A stretch of DNA of 64,000 bases from Hungatella sp. UBA3048 (GCA_002367105.1 DFCS01000051.1:101786-165785); one strand, 5' to 3'. Positions 31,623-39,146 are shown, counted from the first letter of the stretch. Made by a program: numbers and translations. The notes: generated from the sequence alone by a model not told the origin.

Positions 31623-33206
31623 ATGTCATATCTCATGTATTTACGAAAAAGCCGGGCTGACAAAGAAGCGGAAGCCCGCGGCGAAGGCGAGACGCTCGCC
31701 CGCCATGAACAATTGCTGACCGGACTGGCTATGAAAATGGGGCTTGATGTCGGCGCCATTTATAAAGAGCTGGTTTCTGGAGAGACCATTTCTGCCCGCC
31801 CCAAAATGCAGCAAGTGTTATTAGAGGTCATGCAAGGCATGTGGGAGGGCGTTCTTGTCATGGAAGTCGAGCGTCTTGCCAGAGGTGACACCAAGGACCA
31901 GGGGACCGTGGCGGAAGCTTTTAAGTTCAGCAGCACTAAGATCGTCACGCCTTTAAAAACTTATGATCCTTCAGACGAATTTGACGAAGAGTATTTTGAG
32001 TTCAACCTCTTCATGAGCCGCAGAGAATACAAAACTATCAACCGTAGAATTCAGAGAGGCCGTATCGCTGCCTTTCGGGACGGCTGGTACATAGCCGGAA
32101 CAGCTCCTTATGGATATGAGAAAGTGAAACATAAAGGAGACAAGGGATATACCCTGGAAATCGTTCCGGAAGAGGCAAAAATCGTTGAATTCATCTATGA
32201 ACTTTATATCGCCGGCGAGCTGAAAGAAGATGGCAGCTATGCTTCTTTTGGTTCCTACCAGATCAGGGATCGGCTGAACGAGCTGCAAATACCTTCTCGT
32301 AGTGAAAAACCTTGGTCAGCGTCTTCCATTATAGATATATTAAGTAACCCCACCTACTGCGGATATCAGCGGTGGCAGTGGCGCAAAGTTCAAAAGCAAA
32401 TGATAGATGGAAAGATCATTGAAACCAGACCCAAGGATGCTGACTGCGAAAAAGTCCGTGGACGCTTCACAGCAATTATACCGGAAGAAACGTATGACAT
32501 GGTTCAGAAGATCAAAGCCGGTAAACCTCTCCCGACCAAAAACAATATTGCCTTGCAAAACCCCCTTTCCGGGCTGGTACATTGTTTCAAATGCGGTACC
32601 TTAATGACCAGGCAGCCCAGCAATACCAGACTTCGTTACGCTGTCCTGCGCTGTCCAAACAGTAAGTGCAGCAATATCTCATCCCCTCTTTCCCTGATTG
32701 AAGAACAGATCATCGAAGGCTTAAAGGAATGGATTCCGGAATACGAATTAGACTGGCCGGAGGAAACAGTAAAGGAAAGTAGGACCACACTGGCTGTCTT
32801 AGAAAACTCCCTCCATAACATCGAAGAGAAATACATCCAGACAGTAAATCAGTTAAATAAAACCTTCGACCTTTTAGAGCAGGGAATATACTCCCTTGAT
32901 ATCTTTCAGGAGCGCCGCAAAAATTTGGAAGATCAGAAAAAGGAGTTACAGGAAGAGTTAACGATTATTCAAGAAGAACAGAACCGGATTGCCGCAAGGG
33001 AACAGGCCCGGAGGGATTTCATTCCGGCCATAAAGCATCTGGCGGAAGTATACTGGGAAGTGGATGACATTATGGTTCGAAACAGCATGCTAAGAAATGT
33101 TTTGGATCATGTAGATTACTTAAAGACAGAAAGAAATAAAAAAGGTGCCGGAAACACAGCGAATTTCATATTGCAGTTTTACCCTAGGATCCCGGAAGGC
33201 CGCTGA
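31623..33206 (+). CDS. Large serine recombinase of the intervening element
   Basis: 527 residues. N-terminal resolvase domain with nucleophile Ser10 (YLRKSRADKE) and the conserved Arg-containing VMEVERLARGDTKDQG. The recombinase domain follows (GTAPYGYEKV; SSIIDILSNPTYCGYQRW), then a zinc-ribbon pair (CFKCGTL and CPNSKCS) and a coiled coil (about 395-470). Ribosome site GGGAGG. Size and layout are those of SpoIVCA-type enzymes that excise skin elements, and of phage integrases such as TP901-1. Its gene ends 50 bp from attR. It should join the ATGTATA sites by cutting around the GT dinucleotide. Confidence 0.92.
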   Translation: MSYLMYLRKSRADKEAEARGEGETLARHEQLLTGLAMKMGLDVGAIYKELVSGETISARPKMQQVLLEVMQGMWEGVLVMEVERLARGDTKDQGTVAEAFKFSSTKIVTPLKTYDPSDEFDEEYFEFNLFMSRREYKTINRRIQRGRIAAFRDGWYIAGTAPYGYEKVKHKGDKGYTLEIVPEEAKIVEFIYELYIAGELKEDGSYASFGSYQIRDRLNELQIPSRSEKPWSASSIIDILSNPTYCGYQRWQWRKVQKQMIDGKIIETRPKDADCEKVRGRFTAIIPEETYDMVQKIKAGKPLPTKNNIALQNPLSGLVHCFKCGTLMTRQPSNTRLRYAVLRCPNSKCSNISSPLSLIEEQIIEGLKEWIPEYELDWPEETVKESRTTLAVLENSLHNIEEKYIQTVNQLNKTFDLLEQGIYSLDIFQERRKNLEDQKKELQEELTIIQEEQNRIAAREQARRDFIPAIKHLAEVYWEVDDIMVRNSMLRNVLDHVDYLKTERNKKGAGNTANFILQFYPRIPEGR

Positions 33207-33233
33207 AATACTGGGCTTCCTAAGGATTTAAAA

Positions 33234-33974
33234 TCACCTATACCCTGTCGGCCCGTATGTATATCCCCATTCATAAGTCATAAGAAACACCCGGTTAGCC
33301 GCCTCACCCAAAAGCGCGTAATCAACTCCTTCATACAAAAGCCCCGCCTGTGTGGCCGATGTTTTAGGTGCCAGGGCAACCGTGACCTGATAACCGAACC
33401 GATTCATGATCTGAGTAGTCAGTCTTACAAAGTCCGCATAAGCCACTCTGTCCTCGGCCATAATGTACTCAAAATCAAAATCCAGGCCTCCAAACCCCTT
33501 TTCCAGCATCTTAAGGCCCAGATTCCAGATCAGCCGCTGCTGGACCTCCATATTATGTACAGCCTCAGATACCAGATTGTTGTTGAAATGCCCGTCAGGG
33601 CCGAGAGGAGTAAGAGTCAAAATCGGGCGAACACCAAGCTGCCATGCCCTTTCTATCATCCAGTCATCCGGGCTAATGGGCGGAACCAGTTCTCCCTCCA
33701 TGGTAAATCCATAAGAGAAAACATAAAGGTCCGTCAGAAATGGAAGGGTATTTTCCAGATTATCCGGAGTGATGATCGGATATGCATAACCGAACACATA
33801 AAGAGGCACCCTTTCTTCCGAAGGGTTTTCATCCCTAATATAAAGGGCCTGGCCTACAGCCAGGCGGTATGGATAACCAATCTGGTTATCAAATATAAGG
33901 TTTTGTACCGGAATGCCCTGGGATTCGGCAATGGTGTCCACACTGTCTCCCCGCTCTACCACATATATTTTCAT
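33234..33974 (-). CDS. N-terminal part of the split LysM-GH18 (SleL/YaaH-like) gene
   Basis: Encodes 246 residues; the first 239 belong to the split protein and the last seven (YGPTGYR) come from element DNA. One LysM (about 2-46, YVVERGDSVDTIAESQGI) is followed by the first half of a GH18 barrel with the catalytic motif GLDFDFEYI intact. The chain stops just after MTYEWGYT, where the family continues with a (Y/F)GPPMAVAP segment, which is encoded at 27387-27816. In the integrated state this is a truncated enzyme. After excision the 381-residue product would be a normal cortex-fragment N-acetylglucosaminidase-like protein. Ribosome site AAAGGA. Confidence 0.88.
   Translation of the reverse strand: MKIYVVERGDSVDTIAESQGIPVQNLIFDNQIGYPYRLAVGQALYIRDENPSEERVPLYVFGYAYPIITPDNLENTLPFLTDLYVFSYGFTMEGELVPPISPDDWMIERAWQLGVRPILTLTPLGPDGHFNNNLVSEAVHNMEVQQRLIWNLGLKMLEKGFGGLDFDFEYIMAEDRVAYADFVRLTTQIMNRFGYQVTVALAPKTSATQAGLLYEGVDYALLGEAANRVFLMTYEWGYTYGPTGYR
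33249..33269. other. Right attachment site (attR)
   Basis: Element arm CGGCCCGTAT (33249-33258), crossover GT (33259-33260), core completed as ATGTATA (33257-33263), then gene-side TCCCCA. Confidence 0.8.
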
Positions 33975-34002
33975 AACAGCATCCTTTTACCAGAATTGGT
34001 AA

Positions 34003-34031
34003 AGCATATGATGAAAAAATCCGTAACATGA
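34003..34031 (-). promoter_or_regulatory. Sigma-E-like promoter of the split LysM-GH18 gene
   Basis: Minus strand TCATGTT (34025-34031, 6 of 7 to the sigma-E -35 (G/T)(A/C)ATATT), 14-base spacer, CATATGCT (34003-34010, 6 of 8 to CATACA(A/C)T). Transcription would start about 20 bases before the ATG. No sigma-A promoter is visible here. Confidence 0.5.
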
Positions 34032-34062
34032 CAGAAACAGACATCTTTTCAGGTTTCTTTAG

Positions 34063-34085
34063 AAAAATGTAATATGCCTTTTTTA
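34063..34085. repeat. Left direct repeat of the remnant (attL candidate)
   Basis: AAAAATGTAATATGCC followed by six T's and A. Its partner is at 36114-36135. Might instead be part of a weak terminator-like T stretch. Confidence 0.6.
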
Positions 34086-34178
34086 TTAGGAAGTGAGCGA
34101 ACGCTTTAAAACCGGGATTTTTCGCTTAGAATCAAGATTCTTGAGACTTTTTGCATTACCAACTTCAACCGGCTTAAT

Positions 34179-34217
34179 GCAGTCAAAACCAGGGGTTCTG
34201 CAGTCAAAATGCAGTCA
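34179..34217. repeat. GCAGTCA direct repeats (integrase arm-type sites)
   Basis: Three copies at 34179, 34200 and 34211. The last two are spaced 11 bases start to start, exactly as the pairs within the integrase 3' ends at 12964/12975 and 36041/36052. They probably bind the N-terminal arm-binding domain of the integrase. Confidence 0.5.
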
Positions 34218-34296
34218 GAAAATGATATAATTCTATGGATGGGCGGGCCCGAAATTTTGGATACACACTGCAATTCGTTGATGAAAGAATCCTGTA

Positions 34297-34412
34297 ATTG
34301 TAATATTTTAACAGTAGGTATAATATAATAAAAAAGGCAATCGCCACAGGGTGGTTGGCTAATTAGAAAAGCAAAAACCTTCCCAACCGGCCAAAGTACA
34401 GGGAAGGCTTTT
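34297..34412 (+). ncRNA. Candidate antitoxin antisense RNA with promoter
   Basis: TTGTAA (about 34298-34303) and a TATAAT just at 34319-34325 give a promoter pointing right. The short transcript (GGCAATCGCC, then GGTGGTTGGC) would end at the hairpin 34378-34407 that also ends the toxin mRNA coming from the other side. This tail-to-tail layout is typical of Fst/TxpA-type type I systems. Confidence 0.45.
34373..34412. terminator. Bidirectional terminator shared by toxin and antisense RNA
   Basis: CCTTCCC (34378-34384) and GGGAAGG (34401-34407) with A5 on the left and T5 on the right, so it works in both directions. Confidence 0.8.
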
Positions 34413-34417
34413 TGTAT

Positions 34418-34504
34418 TTAGCGACACGTCATTAAGACGAATGTCAGCAGTGCCAGAAAGAACATGCCAAAAGACATTAAGTCCTTAAAGTCAAAATACT
34501 TCAT
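34418..34504 (-). CDS. Holin-like type I toxin peptide (28 residues)
   Basis: ATG at 34504 with GGAGGTG upstream encodes a 28-residue peptide. MKYFDFKDLMSFGMFFLALL continues to TFVLMTCR and has the FGMFxxALLTFV core of the putative holin-like toxin family (Hol_Tox, Fst/TxpA relatives). A single membrane helix with a short tail. The mRNA runs into the shared terminator and is overlapped by the antisense candidate. Typical of prophage-maintained type I toxins. Confidence 0.6.
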   Translation of the reverse strand: MKYFDFKDLMSFGMFFLALLTFVLMTCR

Positions 34505-34666
34505 GAGCAACACCTCCATTCTATGTAGAATCGAGGCCTACCATCCTATACACGATTGCCAGCAGTTTGTACCTGCCAGTATAATTATATGTTCCGGCTT
34601 AAGAGTATACTATTAATATTATCTTACAAATTCCTTTGTAACCCAGCACTCCGACTGCCGTATTAT

Positions 34667-34933
34667 CTAAAAAGTACGAATTTCCTGATCCACATCAGGA
34701 TCACAAACCTTCCCGTCACATACAAGGCCTTTATTGATTTGAACCTGGTAAACGCTTAAATTATCCAGATTTAGCATTGCCAGCGTTGTAAGATACTCCA
34801 GTGGATCCGAAAAGCGCATCTGGAAGCTGTTACCATTGCAGCTTCCCTCGATTTCGATTATAGTTCCATCTTTTAATTTGATTTGTCCATGATAAAGACT
34901 CCTTTCTTTAAAAAAATAATCTTCAATGTACAT
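34667..34933 (-). CDS. Small protein of unknown function
   Basis: 88 residues at most. The readable core KLKDGTIIEIEGSCNG...MRFSDPLEYLTTLAML looks like a real small beta-rich protein ending in a Cys pair (CDGKVCDP). The start is doubtful. The only good ribosome site (AAAGGAG) precedes an ATG in another frame that stops after five codons, while the first in-frame ATG at 34933 has none. A frameshift near the start, or translation from an unusual codon, is possible. Confidence 0.45.
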   Translation of the reverse strand: MYIEDYFFKERSLYHGQIKLKDGTIIEIEGSCNGNSFQMRFSDPLEYLTTLAMLNLDNLSVYQVQINKGLVCDGKVCDPDVDQEIRTF

Positions 34934-34991
34934 TTCACATAATTTATGGTATCATTCGAGATACATATACGAAATTAATACAGGTGATAAA

Positions 34992-35966
34992 ATGAATAAA
35001 AGTCATAGAATATTTCAAATTGATAACATAAAATGTATTTTAATATTTTTAGTTGTCTTTGGTCATCTTTGTGAACAGATGACATTTAGAAGTAGCAAAT
35101 TCCTGTATTTACTAATTTATTCTTTTCATATGCCTGCATTTGCTTTTATTTCTGGGTTTTGCTGTAAAAAAACGACCGTAGTAATATTGATTTCAAAATA
35201 TTTATATCCATATATAGTTTTTCAAACTTGTTACATAGCATTTGCAAAATACATTTTACATGAAACAATAAATATTCAATACACCACCCCCTATTGGATT
35301 CTTTGGTATTTATTAGCCATATTTTTTTGGAATACTATAATTTCAATATTTAGTGATTCAGAAAGAAAATTAGTATTAATTATTATAAGCAGTTGCATAA
35401 TCGCATTGTTAGTGGGATATGATGACACGATTTCGTACTATCTCAGTTTATCTAGGATTGTAGTGATGTTCCCATTTTTTGTAAGCGGATATTACCTAAA
35501 GAAAAAAAATTATCAGATTTTCAAGTCTGATGATAGAAAAATTAATGTACTCCCTAGATTTCTCACCATATTTTGTGTTGTTTTAGTATGCGGTATATTA
35601 TATTTGGCTCAGAACAAAATGCAAGCATCTTGGGCATACCACTCCCTACCTTATCACACGTTAGAATATAGTGTATGGAACCGCGCTTTTTTTCTCATTA
35701 CATCTGGAGTATTTATCACGTTTTTATGCATGTTTATACCAAACAAAAATATGGGTATAATTACAAATATAGGCCAGAATACCATTGGAATATTTTTAAT
35801 ACACGGGTTTATCATCCGCTATCTAACTTATAAAAACATCTTACAAACTTTGCCATTTCCTCAACTAAGCATTATATTGTTATCAATCATTATTCTCTTA
35901 GCCTGCTCGAGCAGACTAATGATTAGATTATTGAAACCGTTAATAATATGGCCAGTAATGATATAA
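34992..35966 (+). CDS. Acyltransferase family 3 membrane protein
   Basis: 324 residues from the ATG at 34992 (AGGTGATAA upstream). About ten membrane helices. DNIKCILIFLVVFGHLCEQM carries the catalytic His of the family, and the helix FHMPAFAFISGFCCKK the second conserved block. It transfers acetyl groups to surface sugars in relatives such as OatA and fucose 4-O-acetylase. Strongly AT-rich, unlike its chromosomal neighbours, so acquired. The last few codons run into the integrase remnant. Confidence 0.8.
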   Translation: MNKSHRIFQIDNIKCILIFLVVFGHLCEQMTFRSSKFLYLLIYSFHMPAFAFISGFCCKKTTVVILISKYLYPYIVFQTCYIAFAKYILHETINIQYTTPYWILWYLLAIFFWNTIISIFSDSERKLVLIIISSCIIALLVGYDDTISYYLSLSRIVVMFPFFVSGYYLKKKNYQIFKSDDRKINVLPRFLTIFCVVLVCGILYLAQNKMQASWAYHSLPYHTLEYSVWNRAFFLITSGVFITFLCMFIPNKNMGIITNIGQNTIGIFLIHGFIIRYLTYKNILQTLPFPQLSIILLSIIILLACSSRLMIRLLKPLIIWPVMI

Positions 35967-36091
35967 AAACCATCCTGGACACTTACACTCATTTTGGATA
36001 CACGGATGTAAAAGTGGATAAACTTGAGTCATATTATAATGCAGTCAAGATGCAGTCAAATGAAAAGATAGTAGCATTCAAACACGCATAA
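35957..36091 (+). pseudogene. 3' fragment of a second phage integrase
   Basis: Reads ILDTYTHFGYTDVKV, then DKLESYYNAVKMQS and ends FKHA before TAA. It matches the last 45 codons of the integrase at 11881-13014 closely in DNA and protein, including the nucleophile Tyr. The match starts around 35950-35957 inside the end of the acyltransferase gene and goes on past the stop (AAAGGGTTTC), then fades. The rest of the gene is absent. Confidence 0.85.
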
Positions 36092-36113
36092 ATAAAGGGT
36101 TTCCGAGATTCAT

Positions 36114-36135
36114 AAAAATGTAATGTGCTTTTTTA
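36114..36135. repeat. Right direct repeat of the remnant (attR candidate)
   Basis: AAAAATGTAATGTGC followed by six T's and A, 23 bp after the integrase-fragment stop codon and 40 bp before the response regulator gene. Confidence 0.6.
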
Positions 36136-36174
36136 CTGCCTTCGTTGTATAATATTGAAAAAGGAGGTTTTCGT

Positions 36175-36870
36175 ATGCAAAATATTTTAGTATGTGATGA
36201 TGACAAACAAATCGTAGAAGCTATTGATATATATTTAACAGGAGAAGGATTTCATGTGATTAAGGCCTATGATGGCTATGATGCCCTAAAGCTTCTGGAA
36301 GAACACGAAGTGGATTTAATGATACTGGATGTGATGATGCCGGGTCTTGACGGGATCCGGACCACGTTAAAGGTCCGTGAGACAAGCAGCATCCCCATCA
36401 TCATCCTCTCTGCCAAATCCGAGGATACCGATAAAATCCTGGGATTAAATATCGGAGCAGATGATTATATTACCAAGCCCTTTAACCCGCTGGAGCTGGT
36501 AGCCAGGGTAAAATCACAGCTGCGCCGTTATACCCAGCTTGGCAATATGAACCAACAGCCAGCCGGACAGGTGTATAAATGCGGAGGCCTGGCCATTAAT
36601 GACGATAACAAGGAAGTTGCCGTAGAGGGAGAACTGATCAAGCTGACTCCCATTGAGTACAACATCCTGCTGCTTTTAGTGAAGAATGCGGGAAAAGTAT
36701 TTTCCATTGATGAAATCTATGAGCAGATTTGGAATGAAGAAGCGATCGGCGCAGATAATACCGTGGCCGTACACATCCGACACATCCGGGAAAAGATCGA
36801 AATCAACCCGAGAGAACCTCGCTACTTAAAAGTGGTATGGGGCGTAGGCTATAAGATTGAGAAACAATAG
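36175..36870 (+). CDS. OmpR-family response regulator
   Basis: 231 residues from the ATG at 36175 (AGGAGG upstream). Receiver domain with the acidic pocket CDDDKQ and phosphoacceptor Asp52 (LMILDVMMPG), Thr/Lys switch (IILSAKSED). A winged-helix output domain follows (LTPIEYNILLLLVKNAGKVF; HIREKIEINPREPRYLKVVWGVGYKI). Eight bases before the histidine kinase gene, so cotranscribed. Its promoter region abuts the right repeat of the collapsed element, with a TATAAT at about 36148-36153. Confidence 0.93.
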   Translation: MQNILVCDDDKQIVEAIDIYLTGEGFHVIKAYDGYDALKLLEEHEVDLMILDVMMPGLDGIRTTLKVRETSSIPIIILSAKSEDTDKILGLNIGADDYITKPFNPLELVARVKSQLRRYTQLGNMNQQPAGQVYKCGGLAINDDNKEVAVEGELIKLTPIEYNILLLLVKNAGKVFSIDEIYEQIWNEEAIGADNTVAVHIRHIREKIEINPREPRYLKVVWGVGYKIEKQ

Positions 36871-36878
36871 GAGCGTTT

Positions 36879-39146
36879 ATGAAAAAAAGAAAAGATTTTG
36901 CAGTCCTCATGCATATGCTCTTCTCCCTTCTCGTTGTCGTAGGCGTCTCCATCATGTACAGCAATTCCCATTACGGGGAGGGAATTCATTGGATCAACCA
37001 TGAGACTTATGAGGACACGCCTGATTTTACCCGTCAGCTTAAATCTGATATTGACGATATTTTTAATTATGTGAAATATAAAGAAGTATTTGAAACCAAC
37101 GGAAAGATTGACTATTCAAAGCCCATTGTCCGGGTCCTAGAAGGTCCGGGGACCACAACGGAATATACGGTGGATGAGATGATACGGAGGGCCAAATCCC
37201 TGGGCTATTATCTGAATGAGCAATTTAAAGTGAGCGGAGGGCAGCCGGCTGCAGATGGTTCAGACTCGTATGTACGGGTAGATTACCGGGCCTATGAACC
37301 GGATTTTAAGATCACGGAGCCTGGAGAAGCATTTCTTACTATGGACCAGCTGGCCTATGAGGTGCTGACCCACCTGGGCAACTACTATTCATTTTATTAC
37401 CGCTTTATCCAGAATCCAAGCAACTTAAAGTTTGAAGTCCTCTATCAGAATACAGCTGAAGATTATAAGCTATACAGCAACGTTACCGGCAAATCCATCA
37501 ATGATTTTAAGGCAATGGGAAGGTACCTTTACGTAACAGGAGAAGCGCTTTATGTGGACTCCAACTTGACCACCATCCCAAAAAATGTTTCTTCCCAGCT
37601 GGAAAAGATGAATCCCTATAACAACGGCAATTATCATATGACAATCGCTGTGGATACTACCTATCCCTACGGCGATGCTTATGCCAAAGCCGCTGCTTCC
37701 TATGACCAGATGCGTTTGCTATTCATTACCGGCATGATCAGCCTGTGCCTGGGGATCCTGGGTTGTATCGCGACCCTGTATGCCCTGGTAGGCATGATTG
37801 GGCAGTCAGTCAGGAAACAGAGCCACGGTCCCTTGGAACGGATTGACAGGCTCCCTGCAGAGAGCTGTCTTCTTCTGTATTCTGTGGCTGCCATCCTCGC
37901 CCTGTTTCTTGCGAACCGGCTTGCATATAAGATCATTCACCTTTTCTTTGCCGTTGACCATTGGGATTACGGAGAGCTGGCCCTTCGGGTCCTCATTTAT
38001 TATGCCGCCGGACTGTCAGCCGCATTAAGTCTGTTAAAACGTTATAAGGCTGGAAATCTCTGGACCGGAAGTCTTACGCACCGGGGACTTAAAAATTTGT
38101 CCCTGTACTTTAAAAACCGGCGCTTTACCACGAGGATTATGCTTTCTTATGCCTTGTTCCTGGTCTTTAACGTTGCCATGACAATGGCTTTTGCCTTCCT
38201 TTTATTTACCTACAACAGCCTGGAATCCCGGATTCTTATGGGGGCAGTTGCTCTGCTGTTTTTCTGCCTGGATTTCTGGATATTCCATCAGATGTACAAA
38301 AATGCATGGGAGACCGATCAAATCAATGAGGCCCTCTTAACTATATCCAGAGGAGATACCACTTATAAGATCAATACCTTGAAATTTAACGGAAAAGAGC
38401 GGGAACTTGCTGAACACATCAATCACATCAGCACCGGACTTGAAACGGCGCTCCAGGAAAAAGTACGAAGTGAACGCTTAAAAGCAGACCTAATCACCAA
38501 TGTATCCCATGACATTAAGACGCCCCTGACATCCATCATAAATTATGTGGACCTAATAAAAAGGGAAAAGATTCAAGACCCGAAGATTGAGGGTTATTTA
38601 GAAGTCCTGGATCAGAAGTCCCAGCGATTAAAGACTTTAACAGAAGATCTGGTAGAGGCCTCAAAGGCAAGCTCAGGAAATTTAAAGCTGGACATCACCA
38701 GCATTGATTTTGTAGAACTTATTTACCAGACCAACGGAGAATTTGAAGAAAAATTTGCCCTCCGGCACCTGGAACTGGTTTCCACCCTGCCGGCCGATTC
38801 CATCCTGATCGAGGCGGACGGCAGGTATTTGTGGAGAGTGCTTGAGAACCTTTATAACAATGCGTTCAAGTATGCCATGGAACACAGCCGGGTATACGTA
38901 GACATTACTATGGAAGAGAATATGGCAGTTTTCACCATGAAGAATATATCTCAAAACCCGTTGAACATCCGTGCGGATGAGCTGACGGAACGCTTTGTCC
39001 GGGGAGATGTTGCCCGGACCACGGAAGGAAGCGGACTGGGAATCTCTATCGCTAAAAGCCTGGCCGAGCTTCAGGGCGGGGAATTAAGGCTTTACATTGA
39101 CGGAGATCTATTTAAAGCAGGCGTCGCCTTCCCCGTCAAGAAATAA
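36879..39146 (+). CDS. Multi-helix sensor histidine kinase
   Basis: 755 residues. An N-terminal helix (FAVLMHMLFSLLVVVG) and an extracellular region of about 240 residues (about 30-270) are followed by at least five membrane helices between about 275 and 470. After a linker come HisKA (LITNVSHDIKTPLTSIINY) and HATPase_c (VLENLYNNAFKYAM; GSGLGISIAKSLAELQGG). Partner of the response regulator 8 bp upstream. VanS-like in its catalytic core. The signal is unknown; large extracellular and multi-helix sensors in clostridia often monitor cell-envelope state. The 3' end overlaps the convergent MATE gene by 11 bp. Confidence 0.92.
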   Translation: MKKRKDFAVLMHMLFSLLVVVGVSIMYSNSHYGEGIHWINHETYEDTPDFTRQLKSDIDDIFNYVKYKEVFETNGKIDYSKPIVRVLEGPGTTTEYTVDEMIRRAKSLGYYLNEQFKVSGGQPAADGSDSYVRVDYRAYEPDFKITEPGEAFLTMDQLAYEVLTHLGNYYSFYYRFIQNPSNLKFEVLYQNTAEDYKLYSNVTGKSINDFKAMGRYLYVTGEALYVDSNLTTIPKNVSSQLEKMNPYNNGNYHMTIAVDTTYPYGDAYAKAAASYDQMRLLFITGMISLCLGILGCIATLYALVGMIGQSVRKQSHGPLERIDRLPAESCLLLYSVAAILALFLANRLAYKIIHLFFAVDHWDYGELALRVLIYYAAGLSAALSLLKRYKAGNLWTGSLTHRGLKNLSLYFKNRRFTTRIMLSYALFLVFNVAMTMAFAFLLFTYNSLESRILMGAVALLFFCLDFWIFHQMYKNAWETDQINEALLTISRGDTTYKINTLKFNGKERELAEHINHISTGLETALQEKVRSERLKADLITNVSHDIKTPLTSIINYVDLIKREKIQDPKIEGYLEVLDQKSQRLKTLTEDLVEASKASSGNLKLDITSIDFVELIYQTNGEFEEKFALRHLELVSTLPADSILIEADGRYLWRVLENLYNNAFKYAMEHSRVYVDITMEENMAVFTMKNISQNPLNIRADELTERFVRGDVARTTEGSGLGISIAKSLAELQGGELRLYIDGDLFKAGVAFPVKK

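Larger units (their letters stand above)
27817..33258. mobile_element. 5,442-bp skin-like integrated element with large serine recombinase
   Basis: The element divides the LysM-GH18 gene. Both edges carry ATGTATA (27815-27821 and 33257-33263). The recombinase gene ends 50 bp from the right edge, the usual place for a serine integrase. Deleting 5,442 bp leaves a 1,146-bp (382-codon) frame. Joining the element's own ends gives arms CGGCCCGTAT and ATACGGGCCG around GT, a perfect palindrome as expected for a serine-integrase attP. Cargo: LysM-GH18 paralogue, Csp-like pseudoprotease, 55-residue protein. There are no phage structural or conjugation genes. Confidence 0.85.
34063..36135. mobile_element. 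Collapsed remnant of a tyrosine-integrase element
   Basis: Bounded by near-identical direct repeats (34063-34085 and 36114-36135, differing by one substitution and one base of length). Inside are GCAGTCA arm-type repeats near the left end, a type I toxin candidate, a small unknown gene, an acyltransferase and, at the right end, the last 45 codons of an integrase related to the one at 11881-13014. The position of the integrase 3' end next to the boundary is normal for such elements, so both termini survived and the middle was lost. Confidence 0.6.

Noticed and set aside
12894..36091. The two related integrase 3' ends as direct repeats of one 23-kb transposon
   Set aside because: The DNA between them is mainly ordinary chromosome (pyrC, transporters), and the second copy is bounded by its own pair of short repeats; two separate elements explain it better.
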